64,000 nucleotides of DNA, from positions 459,476,251 to 459,540,250 of the forward strand of contig CM041777.1 in NCBI GenBank assembly GCA_023374045.1, in the 5' to 3' direction. The stretch's first letter is position 1. Each line of letters starts with the position of its first letter. Position numbers and translations under genes: made by a program. The DNA comes from Limonium bicolor. Lineage: Eukaryota; Streptophyta; Magnoliopsida; Caryophyllales; Plumbaginaceae. This document shows, piece after piece, positions 20,661 through 32,788 of this stretch. The notes under the pieces were generated by a model. It did not search any database and was not told the DNA's origin. It saw only the letters and a list, made by a program, of their open reading frames with translations.

Positions 20661-21469
20661 ATTTTAATATAGAGGTGCTTCATTTTGAAAAGGGCAGATG
20701 ATCCCGAAGGATCACCCACATGTACCCCTCGAACACGACACTTAATTAATGGAAGTGCCGAGGTTCGAAGATGGCCAATGTATTTATGTCGAAACTAGGA
20801 TTTAGAGAGGAACATCATGAGTGAGATGTCCTTGGTCAAACCCTAATAACGTCTCTAAATCCCGGTTTTAAAACATTAACACCGAAGATTGTTGAAATCG
20901 AATAGAAGGAGTTAAACGATTCTAAAAAATTCCGGCTGCAACTAGGAAGGCGGTTTACATCCCTACACCCCGTCTCGTAAAAATCTAGACTGCAATTTGA
21001 GGAAGTTAGTCACCCTAATGCACCGCCTAAAGAATATAGACTGCCACAGGGATGTTTCTGCCCTAGTGCCCCGCCTTGGATTTTATTGGAAGAAAGATAA
21101 GTGATGTCTAACTAGGAAGAAATGTATTTTTTAAGTGTTAGACATTTCCTGTCCCCCGAAAACGATTTATTTTTTTGAGTTTGAAAAATGAGTTATAAAA
21201 CTTTTGAAGTTGTTCCGAATTTTTTGTAAAGAAACTCTGATTTTTAGAAATGTTTTTAGAAGAAACTTTCTATTATGTAAAAAGAACTTTCTGCATGTTG
21301 GGAAGAGTATTATGTGATTTGAGAAGAGTTTTTCCCCATCAAATTCCACAAATGTTTCTTTTGAAGTTGAAAATTTTTATGAGATTTGATTTGAAGAAAG
21401 AGAGTTGTTTTGCATTGTTGAAATGATTTTTGAATTTTGGAATTAGTTTTGAATTCTGAATTTATTTAA
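20661..21469. other. Noncoding stretch with a three-copy short repeat
   Basis: No gene. 20930-21075 holds three degenerate copies of a block of about 55 bases (CTGCAACTAGGAAGGCGG.. ..CCCTACACCCCG; CTGCAATTTGAGGAAG.. ..CCCTAATGCACCG; CTGCCACAGGGATG.. ..CCCTAGTGCCCCG). 21170-21469 is plain AT-rich sequence. Confidence 0.5.
21461..21469. repeat. 9-base target duplication of MITE, left
   Basis: TTTATTTAA, matching TTTATTAAA at 22004-22012 with one mismatch. Nine bases indicates the Mutator superfamily. Confidence 0.75.
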
Positions 21470-22003
21470 GGGAAAATTACATCCCGCACCCATGACGTTT
21501 GGCGAAATTACACAGCCCACCCACGCGGTTTCAAAAATTACTTTGCCCACTCATGTGGTTTCCACAATTTTACATCCAGCACTTTTCTAATATTTGATCA
21601 ACTTAAAAGATGTTTAATGTTGTTCAAAATTGATGAACTTTACATGAACGATGCTAAGGTGTTATATTTTTGTCCAATGTCAAATCCAAGTGTTTTTAGG
21701 TCATATATGACCTGTGGGACCCAATGAAAAGACGTTCATGTGTCACATGTTTCATTGGATCCCACAGATCATATGAGCTTAAAAGTTGGATTTACGTTTA
21801 CCAAAATATAACACCTTAGCATCGTCCATGTAAAGTTTCATCAATTTTGGACACATTTAACCATCTTTTAAGTTGATCAAATATTAGAAAAGTTGCTGGA
21901 TGTAAAATTGTGCAAACCTCATGGGTGGCAAAGTAATTTTTGAAACCTCGTGGGTGGGCTATGTAATTTCACTAACGTCATGGGTAGGGAATATAATTTT
22001 CCG
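21470..22003. mobile_element. Mutator-type foldback MITE, 534 bases
   Basis: Almost the whole element is an inverted repeat. Left arm GGGAAAATTACATCCCGCAC.. mirrors right arm ..TAGGGAATATAATTTTCCG. Inner blocks also pair: CTTTTCTAATATTTGATCAA with TTGATCAAATATTAGAAAAG, and GTGGGACCCAATGAAA with TTTCATTGGATCCCAC near the centre. There is no coding capacity. The 9-base duplication supports mobilisation by a Mutator-like transposase supplied elsewhere. Confidence 0.88.
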
Positions 22004-22164
22004 TTTATTAAAGCAATGTTTTTGAATTTTTGAAATTTGAATTGAAATTAAAGATGATTTTGATTTTTGGAGTTGGAATTGAATTTACAAGTTTAGTTTG
22101 AATTGGATAGAATTTGGTCTGAAATTAGACATTTTTTGAAGTGGATTTGAACTGTTAACTATCA

Positions 22165-22520
22165 GGCCAAGCTCGACTATGGGCCGGGTCGGGTTTTTTG
22201 GCTGAACATGGGCTTGGATTGGGCCAAATATGAGCTTGGGTTCGGGCCGAATATGGGCTTGGGTTCAAGTTGAATATGGACTTGGGTTCGGGTCGCATAA
22301 GGACTTGGGTTCGGCCGAATATGGGACTTAGTTGAAATGGCTTGTAAAAATGGCCAGATTGGGCCTTGAAAGCGGGCCGGATTAGCCTTAGAAGGTGGGC
22401 CATATTAGGCCTTAGAAGATGAGTTGATGAGGCCTGGAAGATGACCGAATTAGCCTTAGAAGATGAGCCGGACTAGGCCTTAGAAGATGGGCCAAATTGG
22501 GCCTTAAATTTGGGCCAAGT
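22165..22520. repeat. Two adjacent minisatellites
   Basis: 22190-22330 has five copies of a 30-base unit around GGGCTTGGGTTCGGGCCGAA with ATATGG spacers. 22350-22520 has six copies of a 28-30 base unit around GGCCTTAGAAGATGGGCCGG. The units share GGCC words and may have a common origin. Confidence 0.8.
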
Positions 22521-24588
22521 TGAGTTGGGTATCTGCTGGACCGATGTGGACTGATTTATTGCCGATTTCTGGAAGTACGCCCGGCTCTAAAATTGGGCCT
22601 TTTTTGGAATCGATCCGGGTCTTATAATTGGGCTGATTGGATTTGTAGATGATCTAATATGGGCCGAAATTGTCTTTCATTTTTTGTTTCAAAGTTTTCA
22701 TAATCGAATCCCTTATGTAAAAATTTTTTGAAACAAATTGTATCTCTTTTTTTTTCTTTTTTTTGGTGTTAAGGATGTATTTTAGGGTTTAGGGTGTCAC
22801 CTCCCCAGAAGGACATATGACCTACTAATGTGGAGGGAACCCATTATCCTAAGGGCTTGGTCCCAAGGATCATTACTAGGGCTAAAATTTAGAAGCAAAT
22901 AAAATCAAAATAATGAAATTGCAACGAAATAAATATAAACATTACATACTATGAAGATATAAATCAAATAAACAAAGCTAAAGTTGACAGAAACGTTTAA
23001 TCAAGCTCTAGGATTTATTTTTTTGTTTTTCTTGCTCTTTACTTTTAGGATTGAATCTTAAAAATGGGTTATACAATCTGAAACCGATAAATCACAAATC
23101 ATATTTCCTGTTCTATCGGTTGTGAATCAGATTATCAGAATGCATTTGTAGCTAATCCAGAGTATGCCATGGGTTTTTATCAAGAAATCTCGACACACGG
23201 CAGGTCATTAATTGTAAATTAAGCACAAAACCAAGAACTATAAACTGGAATTTGATCCCATCTTCCTCCAGCAGATCTTATCAATGAACCTTTATTTTCC
23301 TTTCTAAGAATTATTTAACCTCAGTGTTAAACTACACTATTCGGACTGGAGAACACATGAACAACATCACAGAGGTGAGAACTAAAACCTAATTTGCGAT
23401 AATACACAGGATCGAATACACAAGGTGCCAATAGAGTAGCAAATAATCAGCAGGAAGTAATCAAGTGGACAACGATATTCATGCATAGCTCAATGGTAGA
23501 TGGATAGCAAGGATTAGGCTCTGGGTATCGATAGACGAACACATGACTCCCTGCAAGGGAAACTAAGGCAACAACCACAAACAAGCAGATAGTATGCATT
23601 AGTTCAAAAATGTCCAGCTACTGTAAAATGGAACAAGATGAAAGTAATTGACAGAATTGTAGTGGAGGATGTAATAGCTCAGCGTCGGCCCTATCGAGTA
23701 GGGAGGTTCTTGTTGAAAAAGAAAAAGTTTCAGTAACACACCCACCAATGGTCAAACAAAAGAATACACAGAACCTGTCATGGGTTTGAAATAAAAACAT
23801 GGGTAGGAGGAACAACCGAAACAAACCCGCAAGTTAAAATTAACAGGATAGATTTTTGAAAGTAAACCCTCCACCTACGTGTACCAGGTTGGGATTTAGG
23901 CTGACCTTGCGAATTCACAAACATGTCGGGTCGTTCAGCGAAATCGACATGATGTATGTAAAATGTGAAGAAATATGCGAGAATATGAGATAAGGGGAAA
24001 ACGCTAGAAGAGAGAATAGTCGACATGAGCTTTGGAGAAACAAACTCCGATGATGTGTTGCAATCTTCATTCATTCTTTTGACCAATCACCGTTTCCGGT
24101 TCGCTCATCCCCATTGTCGAATTCCTCCCTCCAGGTGTTATTAAAATGGTGAGATTGAAGGTCAACTAGAGAAACGATAGGTGTGAGGTTTTCCAGTACG
24201 AGTTTGGAGGTTTTTCATTGAAGATCGAAGTGGTAGAAAGTAGAGGTAGGTCTGGGTGAAGACTTTGGGTTTGTTTGACTATTGACGGGAATCGATTGAT
24301 CCCACAGGTGTGGAGATGATCAGTTTGTAAAAGGATGAGTGATGGATTGTATTTTTTGGTGGGAGATGACTGATGTTTCGTGGTGTATTCGATGACGCAG
24401 AGAGAGGTACTAGAGGATGGAGGCGGTTGATTTGGGGGGTGGGCCAGGGTTCTTCCGACGGTGGTGGCGAAATCAAGCGATAATGAAAAAAAAAAAGAGA
24501 AAGTAGGTCCCCTAATCGCTAGGGTTTTATTTTTGTCTATGGGCAGTATTTGACGGGCAAGATTCTGAGGTCGGGTTGGGCTCAGTGA
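22521..24588. other. Unassigned noncoding DNA
   Basis: No ORF has a recognisable domain. 22785-22810 (GGGTTTAGGGTGTCACCTCC) looks like a repeat border. On the minus strand 24580-24400 reads like a leader (AAAACCCTAGCGATTAGGGG, then CCACCACCGTCGG), which is common near transcription starts of plant genes and LTRs. This may be a Tat-type LTR on the minus strand, but no borders or primer site confirm it. Confidence 0.35.
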
Positions 24589-24593
24589 GGACG

Positions 24594-26221
24594 TGTAACA
24601 CCCCTACTCTGAATTTGAATAATCTAAATTGTCTAACAGAAATAATTAGTCGAGTTACAGCGGAAATAAAACCGATAATAACCTTAACCCGGATGTTACT
24701 CACCATTACTCACCATATGAGCAATGAAGCATTACCAACAATACAATCCTCAAACTTCGTAGTGATGACAGAGACATATTACAATCCAAAGTTTACAATA
24801 ATCCAAAAGAGTAGTAAGCTGTCTAATTAACCAGTATCATAAAGTTCGGGTGAAGTTTAAACAAAAGTCTAACTATCCCCGTAAGTCCCACACTCGCGCA
24901 TCGGTCTTCAATCAGGTACCTGTAATTGGTGGCCATAAGGCTCAACACAACCGCTGAGCATGCTACTATATGATCCTCTTGGACCTTTGAACTACTCAGA
25001 TTAATTAGCCCAATTGTTAACACGCAGTTCCGGTTTCATGCTATTCCGTTTTACAATATAACAACTGTAAAATGCAATAGTAAAGCAAACAACAATTCAT
25101 CCAATAATCACACGGTTCATTCCATCCAAAAATAGCATATAAACGTTCAACACATAAGAAAGTAAAGTAACGCAACAAGAGTTTAGTCTTATGATTTCTC
25201 GTGTCAGGGCCTCTAGGGTCGTTGTTCGTTCCTTGTTTCATTTCACTTCTTAACTTGTCCACTTTACCATCACACTCTCACTCAGTTTACAAATTCTGGG
25301 CCAAATGCCCTTACTCAATTTACAAATTCTGGGCCCAAAAGCCCTTACACCAGCGGCGGTGCCTATGTCCAACAAAGTTTGCGTTTGTTGGAATCCACAA
25401 CTTGAGGTTGTAGGATATAATGTTACTGGGGCCCAATTGCCCGTTCCACCAACAGCGGTGTCTCTGACCAAGTAACCATACGATACTTGGAGTTTCCTAG
25501 AGCAGACCTGTTGTTAGTCATCCCCTCGTGATCACAATGCACTACCAGACGGTCCTGGATTTCTCACCATCTTCGATTCTTCCACATAACTCTCTCACCG
25601 AATTGAATAAGTTCTCTTAACATAAATGCCTAAGATTCAATCTTAGGTTATCCAGTGATTAACTTCTCGAGTGTTTGTGAACCTTCAGGTCTTTGATGTA
25701 TGCCTAGAAGTCATCTAGTATAATTTCGTACTTGAGTTCATTTCTTCTTGAGTGATGTTTCTCTATCACTACTCATATGTGTTTGGTATCTGTCTCAATT
25801 CGTATGACTAACGCGTACAAGTAATGGTGCACGTATTCGACAGATAAATCATAGAACATAATTACATTCAAGCACAATATCCTCTTAACAGATATTCACT
25901 CATCCAAACCCGAGGAAGTCCTCAGGCACAATCAGATCACACAATAACATACCGTTCACCGCTGAACAATGCTAGCGTGACGTATCACGCTTATTCTTCT
26001 ACGCTCGTACCACTCGTAACTCCTAGCGTGTATCTCGAGAACATAGCACTAGGTATTAATTCATGTGGTTTGATTGAGTCAGTATTCTAATAACTACTAA
26101 CCCTCTCAGTATTAACCCCGTGATAATCTCCTAAACTGTTGTCGTAGTTATCCGGGTGTTACAGTGTATTTGGGATTCTTTCGGCTAGTACTTTACTTGT
26201 TTTTATTTTATATTAACCTTA
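24594..26221 (-). repeat. 3' LTR of minus-strand Tekay-related element C, part 1
   Basis: Begins TGTAACACCCCTACTC, which inverts to GAGTAGGGGTGTTACA, the LTR end. It shares blocks with the solo LTR at 42920 (GCTGAGCATGCTACTA, AGGAAGTCCTCAGGCACAAT, ATAACATACCGTTCACC). The sequence is interrupted at 26221 by the Athila-like element and resumes at 54461. Part 1 plus part 2 is about 5.24 kb, matching the 5.1-5.3 kb of the two related LTRs. No coding sequence. Confidence 0.8.
26217..26221. repeat. Target duplication of Athila-like element D, left
   Basis: CCTTA, identical to 54456-54460. Confidence 0.92.
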
Positions 26222-26397
26222 TGATAAGCCGTAGACTTATCATATTTTATAAGCTAGATTTATGGTATTATAGTTAAAATAAGGTTATAATAGGTAGTAT
26301 TTACATTAATTTACATCAAAAGTCATTTTATATGTTCAGACTAATACCTTGAGTGTTTTCCATGCAAGGAGCAAGTTCTACATCAAAAACCAAGAGA

Positions 26398-26695
26398 TGC
26401 CGGATTTGGAGCCGGGTTGTTTCTGCCCGGCATAAGTACGAATCAGAGAAAGAGGACCAGGCTGGGCATATTGCCGGGTGCCCTTTATCTGGCATAAGCA
26501 AACGACGCGCCTATTCGCCAAAGATTATTGGTTACTTACCGTTATTCAAACACTCGATGCCGGGTATGGTGCCGGAAAGATTATATCCGACACAAGTGAC
26601 TTTTCACACAAAGGCGGTTTTGACCGTTACTGAAGAGCACGTGTTTAATTCACATGCCGGATTACCTCTACCCGCATGGGACCCGGCATCTGAAG
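26398..26695. repeat. GCCGGGT hairpin array in U3 of element D
   Basis: At least eight GCCGG/CCGGC words in alternating orientation: GATGCCGGATT, GAGCCGGGTTG, TGCCCGGCATAAG, ATTGCCGGGTGCC, GATGCCGGGTATG, CATGCCGGATT, GACCCGGCATC. Pairs such as GCCGGGTTGTTTCTGCCCGGC form stems of 6-7 base pairs. Confidence 0.85.
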
Positions 26696-26704
26696 ATTTT
26701 GAAG

Positions 26705-26713
26705 TCTATAAAA
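26705..26713 (+). promoter_or_regulatory. TATA box of element D 5' LTR
   Basis: TCTATAAAAGGCC directly after the hairpin array. The same sequence is at 53356-53364 in the 3' LTR. The start site would be near 26740. Confidence 0.75.
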
Positions 26714-27280
26714 GGCCGTGAGTCTGCACTTGGAGAAGACACTTCATTCATATCACTTTACACCAAAATCTCTCAAATTCGCGACGAACTGCTGCCAAGG
26801 AAGTGCTGTGAATCCAACCTGAAGAAAGAAGACACTATCGAGTTCAGGGAATTCTCATCAAGTTGTACTCTTGATCCTCCTTATATCTTCTCTCAATGTT
26901 CTGGTTGGTTTGGTAGACTCTTTGGTTGCTTTGATTAGATTGATTGCATTGTAAAACACCTTTGATCATTATGGAATTCTCAAGTTTCGTAACCCGAGTT
27001 TTAATCTCCTTATCAATAGAACAAGGATTTTCTCTTGTTCTATCATCACAAAGTTCTATTTAAGGCTTTCAACAGCAAGAGTAGAATAAGTTATGACTTT
27101 GGTAATCTTCAATATTGTTGCCTTGAGAAGTAGGCAACAAATGCTAAGATTTAGGATTGTTTCTCTTATTTCCCCATTGTTCTGTTCGTATTCGCGCATT
27201 ATTTATGCACGATGCGAATTAGGGTAGTGAGTTCTTGTTGTCATGCTTGAAACTGGAAAAATTATTTACGAAATGTACGA

Positions 27281-27372
27281 TGCCGGACTGACTGCCGGGT
27301 GGATTATGTCCGGCACATTCAAAGTTTTTGAATGTGCCGGGTATAATTTATCCGGCACAACACCCGGCATAT
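27281..27372. repeat. GCCGGGT hairpins in transcribed part of D LTR
   Basis: GATGCCGGACTGACTGCCGG, GTCCGGCACATTC, GTGCCGGGTATAATTTATCC and ACACCCGGCATA. Two or three stem-loops that would be in the RNA. Another pair (TTGCCGGTAGTTCATACCCG) is at about 27690-27715. Confidence 0.75.
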
Positions 27373-27800
27373 ACATTTTGCGAGAAAGAGAATCCTTTTT
27401 GAGACTTGCCACTTTTGATCCATGATCATATGAGTTCTTACATTGTTAATTGACCCTAATCACGGTTAGTTCGTTGTGAATAGTTAGTTTAGTTAGTTTA
27501 GAAATACTTATACACTTTTTCCCCCCTCTTTTACTTAGTAATTACCAAGGCTAGGACTAATTTTGTATTCAAGTCCCTAGGGTTCGACTTGCTTGGTCTT
27601 AATTTGCTTCCCTGCTACCTTTGACCGGGTTTTTGTTTGCTACCGTATAATTGAGTAGGTTTCCTTTCATTTTTATTAACTGCCGTGCAGGTTGCCGGTA
27701 GTTCATACCCGGCATATTCTTGATTCTTTCCCTATGTTTCTGTTTAATCTCTTGTACATAAATATGTATATATAACCTACTAAAATCTCTATTAGCAAAA

Positions 27801-27819
27801 TGGCGCCGTTGCCGGGACT
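27801..27819 (+). promoter_or_regulatory. Primer binding site of D (tRNA-Asp)
   Basis: TGGCGCCGTTGCCGGGACT starts three bases after the LTR end. Complement of tRNA-Asp(GUC). Confidence 0.92.
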
Positions 27820-28257
27820 TGGAATTAGTCCAAGTCCTAAAATTGGTAATAGCCTATTATGTGTTCGCTAATTTTTTATTAATTTATGGTTCATTGAATG
27901 TGCCGGACCTGATGTCGGGCAGATTAAACCCGGCATGTTTGGAGCAAGTCCGAGCCGGGTAAATACTTCCGTATTAGACCCGGCACATTGCAGATGCAAC
28001 TACAGTTTAGTTTACATACTTTGTTTTAAGTGTTAAATATTATTTTCTCTCTTTAATTACTTTTTGTCTTAAAAATACTCTGATCTCTTGTTTTGCTCTC
28101 CTTGAAGTTATTACGGTGAATGCTTCTCCGATTGAAAAGTCTTCCTCGTAATTTATCCACCCTCGATCCGGAATAGAGAGGACCTTTCTTCGTTCCTTAA
28201 GGCAACGAAGAACCAACAAAACATCTTCCCTACAATTTAGAATCAATTCAACATACA
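27820..28257 (+). other. Leader of element D with hairpins
   Basis: Noncoding leader between primer site and gag. 27896-27992 carries four more words: GTGCCGGACC, GTCGGGC, ACCCGGCATG, and GCCGGGT..ACCCGGCAC. They would lie where retroelements often have packaging or dimerisation signals. Confidence 0.6.
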
Positions 28258-28395
28258 ATGTCAACCACAACCGTCCGCATATTAATCGGCCTTCCAATCA
28301 AGGCCAAATCCGCCATCAACCTCCCTCCCCCTCACACAGAATGAATACGATGAATGGCAAAACTCAGCCATATCATCAGATCCGTTGTGTGAAAG
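28258..28395 (+). pseudogene. gag: gag of element D, 5' segment
   Basis: ATG at 28258 (MSTTTVRILIGLPIKAKS) is a possible start, but its frame stops before the insertion, so the true frame is unsure. The segment ends in GAAAG, the duplicated target of the nested element. The next gag segment is at 42244. Confidence 0.4.
28391..28395. repeat. Target duplication of LARD-like element G, left
   Basis: GAAAG, identical to 42244-42248. Confidence 0.92.
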
Positions 28396-31300
28396 TTTAA
28401 TACCCCGGATCTAAAATGGTGATTTAATTACTCTAATAAGATTATTAAGGGCCTAATTGTGCCTAGAGAGTATTGGTAAAAAGAATAAAACCAAAAGAAA
28501 AGAGAAATGCGTTAAACGCGAAAAACGCTAAAATGCGCATTAAATGAAATAAGAGATATATAATCTCGTAAGGGTCCGAGATGGATTCCTAAGGCTTAGT
28601 TAGTCCTAATTAGTATACGGGAATGATTCCCGAAGAAAACGGATCCAAATAATGGATTAAAACGCTAACGGAGTTTTAAAGCACGTTTTTCGAGAAAACC
28701 CGAAAACGTGACTTTAAGTGGTCAAATGGACCCGTAAAAATTATAGTTGGTTAAATAACTATAAATAAGTATTAATGGGAGCTTAATAACCATTAAAATT
28801 AATTAAACGAGAAAAATCCGGAAACGGGCCCGGGAATGAATAGTGCCAAACCGGTAAAATAACGAGCGTTTTCTGTCAAAACCGAAAAACGCTCCAGCAT
28901 GTAAGTATACAGTGGGGCCGATTTTATTGGCTTAATTAGCCTTCCCCCTCTCTAATACAGTTTAAATAAAAGAAGGAAGAAAAGAAAAACAAAAGCAAAA
29001 GTAAATAGTACAAATCCACTAAATCTCTCTCTTGCTCTTCATTCTTCACTCACGTTTCCTTTTCCCACTTCCCACCTGAGCTTTCTTCTCCCTCGCTGAA
29101 GCCCCATGGCGATTTGCGAGAGCCTCCATCGGCCCTCTTCTACTTCTTCTTCTACAAGATGCAAATCAACACCAAATTGCAAAATAATTCCACCATTTGA
29201 TTCCTCTCAACTTGGGGAACATTTCCCCCTTCAAAATCCAAAAAGCTCACGCTTGACCTCCATGGAAAAATCTGAAAATGGAAGGTTGAAGGTGCCATCT
29301 TGTTCTGAAACCACTCTCTGGTTGCTTAAGGTAAGAAGCAAGCTCAAAATCTCCATTGTCTAGCTTCTCTTGATTTTTGGAAAAATTCCAACGTGAGCTC
29401 CTTCTCCATCCTTGCTTCAGCCGGTTTCTTCTAGCCTTTTAGGAGTGCTGGAACTTCATCATTTTGATTGCCAAGCTCTCCATGAGGACACTTGAAGGTA
29501 ATCTTTATGCTAAAGCCCTAGAAACTAACTCTTGAAATATTAATTTTGGTGAGCTACGTGAGAAATAAACAAGCTTGTTATGTGTGGTTTGGGGTTATGT
29601 TTGTAGATAGCAATCAATACCTCTGTTTGGTGTGGAAACAAGGAGAGAAGGAGGGAACAAGAGAAGGAGGAAGAAAAAAAAAGAAAAGAAAACAGAAAGC
29701 TAGTAAGGTAATGAGCTTACCTAAGATGGTTTTGTTCTCTGTAAACCCATTTTTGAATGGGAATAATGCTCTTGAATGGGTGTAGTTGTGATACTACAAT
29801 GATGTTAGTTGAATGAGATTGTTTTAATGTGGTTTAAGTGTGCAAATAAACCTAAAAGCTAAGCTAGTGTATATGTGTGAACAAGAGGGAATTTGGTGTA
29901 TTGTGGTTGTTGATGCTTGATGAAACAGGAGTGAAGATTGTGTATATGGGTTGATTTAAGTGTGGTGGAAATGCTAAAGAGGTAGGCAAGTGCTGTCAAA
30001 ATTTCCTTGGAGATTATGATCTTGAGTGTTTCATTTAAATGAAGAAACAAGGGTTTTAAGTGAGTGGTTAAATGGTTTGGAAACCAAACTTAGAAGTAGA
30101 GTGGGTTAGGAGTAAAATAATGCCATGTGAGTGCTTGGAATGGCATTAGTAAGTGAGGTTTGAATGGTTTAATGAAGAAACCAAATCTGTTACAATCTGA
30201 TAGAAAACAGAGAAAACTAGTTTGTAAGTGTAAAAGAATCTGAGTGAAATTAACTAGGATGGTGAGTGTACTTGGTGCTTGGTTTAAGGTGATTTAGATG
30301 AGTAATTAGGTGCTAAAACATGAGGATTTTAGTTGGTGAAGATTGGGTAATCAAAGGTGGAAGAAAGGAGTTGTAACAGATTTGGAAATTACAAATCTGT
30401 AAAATCTGTAGCAGGGTCCGGGACCTAGTCCATGGACAAAGTCCCGGACCACCCCTTTTATTCATACCGAGAGTTTCCTACCATGTTTTGGTCCGGGACT
30501 TGAGTAAGGTACAAGGTCCCGGACCACCTGCTAAAAACACCCGAGAGTTACCCTGCACTTGGTCCGGGACTTGGGGTATAAAAAGTCCCGGACCACCCCA
30601 TTTAAATAGACCGAGATTGAACATCCATGCTGGTCCGGGACTTGGGATAGGGACAAGGTCCCGGACCATGGTAGAAAAACCACCCGAGAGTTACAACCAG
30701 CTTTGGTCCGGGACTTAAGATAGGGACCAAGTCCCGGACCACCCCCAGAAACCAACAGAGAGCATTTTTAAGGTTTGAAATGATGGGGTTTAAATGTTAA
30801 TGATGTTATAAGATGTTAAGGCCTTGTTTGGTGACATGTTAAGGCCCTAGAAGTGTAAGAAAGTGTTAGAAGTGTTTGAGAAGTGAGAACTCAAATTAAC
30901 AAGAAAAACCGAGATAACGGGATAACGGGGTAAGTACGGGAGTAGCATTTTATTATGTACCGTATGAGCTTAGTATTAATAATAATGTTTGAAACATTAT
31001 CAGAGAATCGTGCGTGACCCGAGCATGGTGAGATGACACGGTAAAAGTAAAAACCCCGGTGAAAGGTATGATTTTCTCATGCCCCGTATGCTAACCGAGT
31101 TACTCTGATTTGTGTGTTTGTGTGCCGGCTTAATCAAGATTAAAGCATGAAATAATCCCTTGTTTGATTATGTATGCCTTATTGTATGTTGTATGAACTA
31201 ACATTTGTACGCCGGTGTGGTCTAACATAGTGCATAGACCGACTCATAGAGAGTAGTGATTGACTAGAAACCCGTAGATCGGGTAGTCTCATGAACAATG

Positions 31301-32784
31301 GTAATATGCAAACACACACAAGCTATCGATTAAAGTATAACGATAACACAAACATATGAACTCCCTAAAATGTGAGGAGATGTACGGGTTGAGTAAATAC
31401 CCGATAACGGTTAGAGAACCTTATTGAACAATCCACGAAATAAATATGAGTGGAGAGATAAATGACCTCCATCGAGAGGATTGAAGTTAGTCCAATAATG
31501 TGAACTTATAAGAAAGGTAAAAGAGACCTAAGGGACTATGTAACTCCCTTGAGACATGGTCGACCTCCTATATGAGGATCTTACCCGGTATAAGAAAATA
31601 TCCGAATGTATAAGTATATGATTGTGAGGGTAACCCTTAAACCTAAGATTACCCGAATTTAAGTAAGTTCCCAAAGTCATTAGAAACATCAAGAGTGATG
31701 CTTCTAGACTAATTTACATAAAAGTATTATAACTCCGAGAGAGGAGTGTATGGGAAAGTGAGTAGTCCGAGAGTAGTCGGACCTATGTAAAAAGAGATAG
31801 GAACTAAGAGAAAGTTCCAGGAGCTAGTTGAGCCTTCCCACCATGCTAGACCCGAGTAGGGTCGAAACCGGGGAGTAAGACTATGCTCGAGAGCCGTGAG
31901 TTTTGGCTTAAGCATGTATTAAGAGTAACAAGCGTGACGTAGGAGACCTGTAGAGTCTCGAGAATCTACAAGAGCTTGAGTATGAATAACCCAAGAGTGT
32001 GGGTAAGATAATGAGCATAAATAACCCAAGAGTGTGGGTGAGCTAATGAGAATAAGTAACCCGAGAGTGTGGGTGAGTATAGTACGAGTAGCCCAAGAAA
32101 TGGGCGTGTAATTTATAAGTAACCCGAGAGAGCGAGAGGTACTGAATAAGTAAACAAGGCATAGTGAGGTATAACCCTCATGGCCTAAGAGTAAACATAT
32201 ACAACTAACGACCTTGTTATGTTAGTTAGGAATTGTGCTCCCTGATTGGATGTAGATTCCTTGTGTAATATACATATATATTGTATTGTCATGATGCATG
32301 TTGTTTGATTAAAATGAACTCCATGTATATCCGACCCAAAGTAGTCGGCGTACCGCGGTTAGCACGCGGTATATGCGAATTTCATATTCAGCGTAAGCTG
32401 ACCCCCTAGGGGAACGTTTTAGTGTGCAGGTACTTGAAGCTGACCACCGTTCGAGAGAGTAGGACGGGGACTGCTACGAAGCATGGGTAGTTAGATAGTA
32501 ATTACTAATGCATTTGAAAGAGGTGTAAGTCCGAGTATGTTATCGGCATCCGTATATAGTAGACTCGGTATAGTAAAGAAATGAATTGAGTATTGTGTTG
32601 TATGAAGTACTCGGTTGTTCCAGTTCATCAGACCGTTACGGTATGTAAGGAAGGCCTGGTTAGCCATATGGGTGGCTATTGGCGTTGTTTCACCCCTCGT
32701 TGTAATTAGAGTTCCGCTGCGTGAGTAAGAGTAATTGGTGACAATGTATGAGGTAATGACGAGCTTAACGGTTGGGGTGTTACA
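28396..32784 (+). repeat. 5' LTR of element G
   Basis: Starts TTTAATACCCCGGATC and ends TTGGGGTGTTACA. A TATA-like TTTAAATAAAAG at about 28964 is followed by a pyrimidine-rich CTCTCTCTTGCTCTTC tract (29025-29045), a plausible start region. A Lys-rich ORF of 79 codons at 29546-29785 is also open in the 3' LTR (39000-39236) but is low-complexity. Hairpin array at 30414-30740. Contains GACCCCCTAGGGG and TTCCGCTGCG blocks shared with the minus-strand LTRs to the right. Confidence 0.92.
30414..30740. repeat. Five-unit GGTCCGGGACTT hairpin array in G 5' LTR
   Basis: Stems at 30415-30450, 30490-30525, 30561-30594, 30632-30667 and 30705-30740. Each is GGTCCGGGACTT, a loop of about 12, then AAGTCCCGGACC. 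Spacers of 34-38 bases share an ACCCGAGAGTT word. The unit period is 70-75 bases. The array is regular enough to resemble a CRISPR at first sight, but it is in a plant LTR and its spacers are alike. Confidence 0.9.
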
Positions 32785-32788
32785 AAAA

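Larger units (their letters stand above)
26222..27797 (+). repeat. 5' LTR of element D
   Basis: Starts TGATAAGCCGTAGACTTATC (a short hairpin in itself) and ends CTCTATTAGCA. TATA box at 26705-26713. U3 is packed with GCCGGGT/ACCCGGC hairpins. A 122-codon ORF at 26353-26721 runs through them and is also open in the 3' LTR (53003-53344). It has no recognisable domain, and its openness in both copies only reflects the recent common origin of the LTRs. Confidence 0.92.

Noticed and set aside
23618..24086. Minus-strand ORFs at 23.6-24.1 kb as a possible host gene
   Set aside because: No domain, no clear splice sites or codon pattern; left as unassigned noncoding DNA.
24594..26163. A short solo LTR, since TGTAACACC..GGTGTTACA looks like matching ends
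   Set aside because: The flanks GGACG and GTGTA do not match, and the sequence forms the first third of a 5.2-kb LTR that resumes at 54461 after element D.
26353..26721. A 122-codon ORF in U3 of element D, also open at 53003-53344
   Set aside because: It spans the hairpin array and has no domain. Two LTR copies are recent duplicates, so shared openness is not evidence of selection.
29546..29785. A 79-codon ORF in both LTRs of element G
   Set aside because: Lys/Glu-rich low complexity from a GAAGGAAG run, with the same LTR-duplicate argument. A 3-base length difference keeps the frame by chance.
30414..30740. CRISPR-like array (regular repeats and spacers) in the G LTR
   Set aside because: The repeats are inverted arms of hairpins, the spacers resemble each other, it is duplicated with the LTR, and the context is a plant nuclear retroelement with no cas genes.
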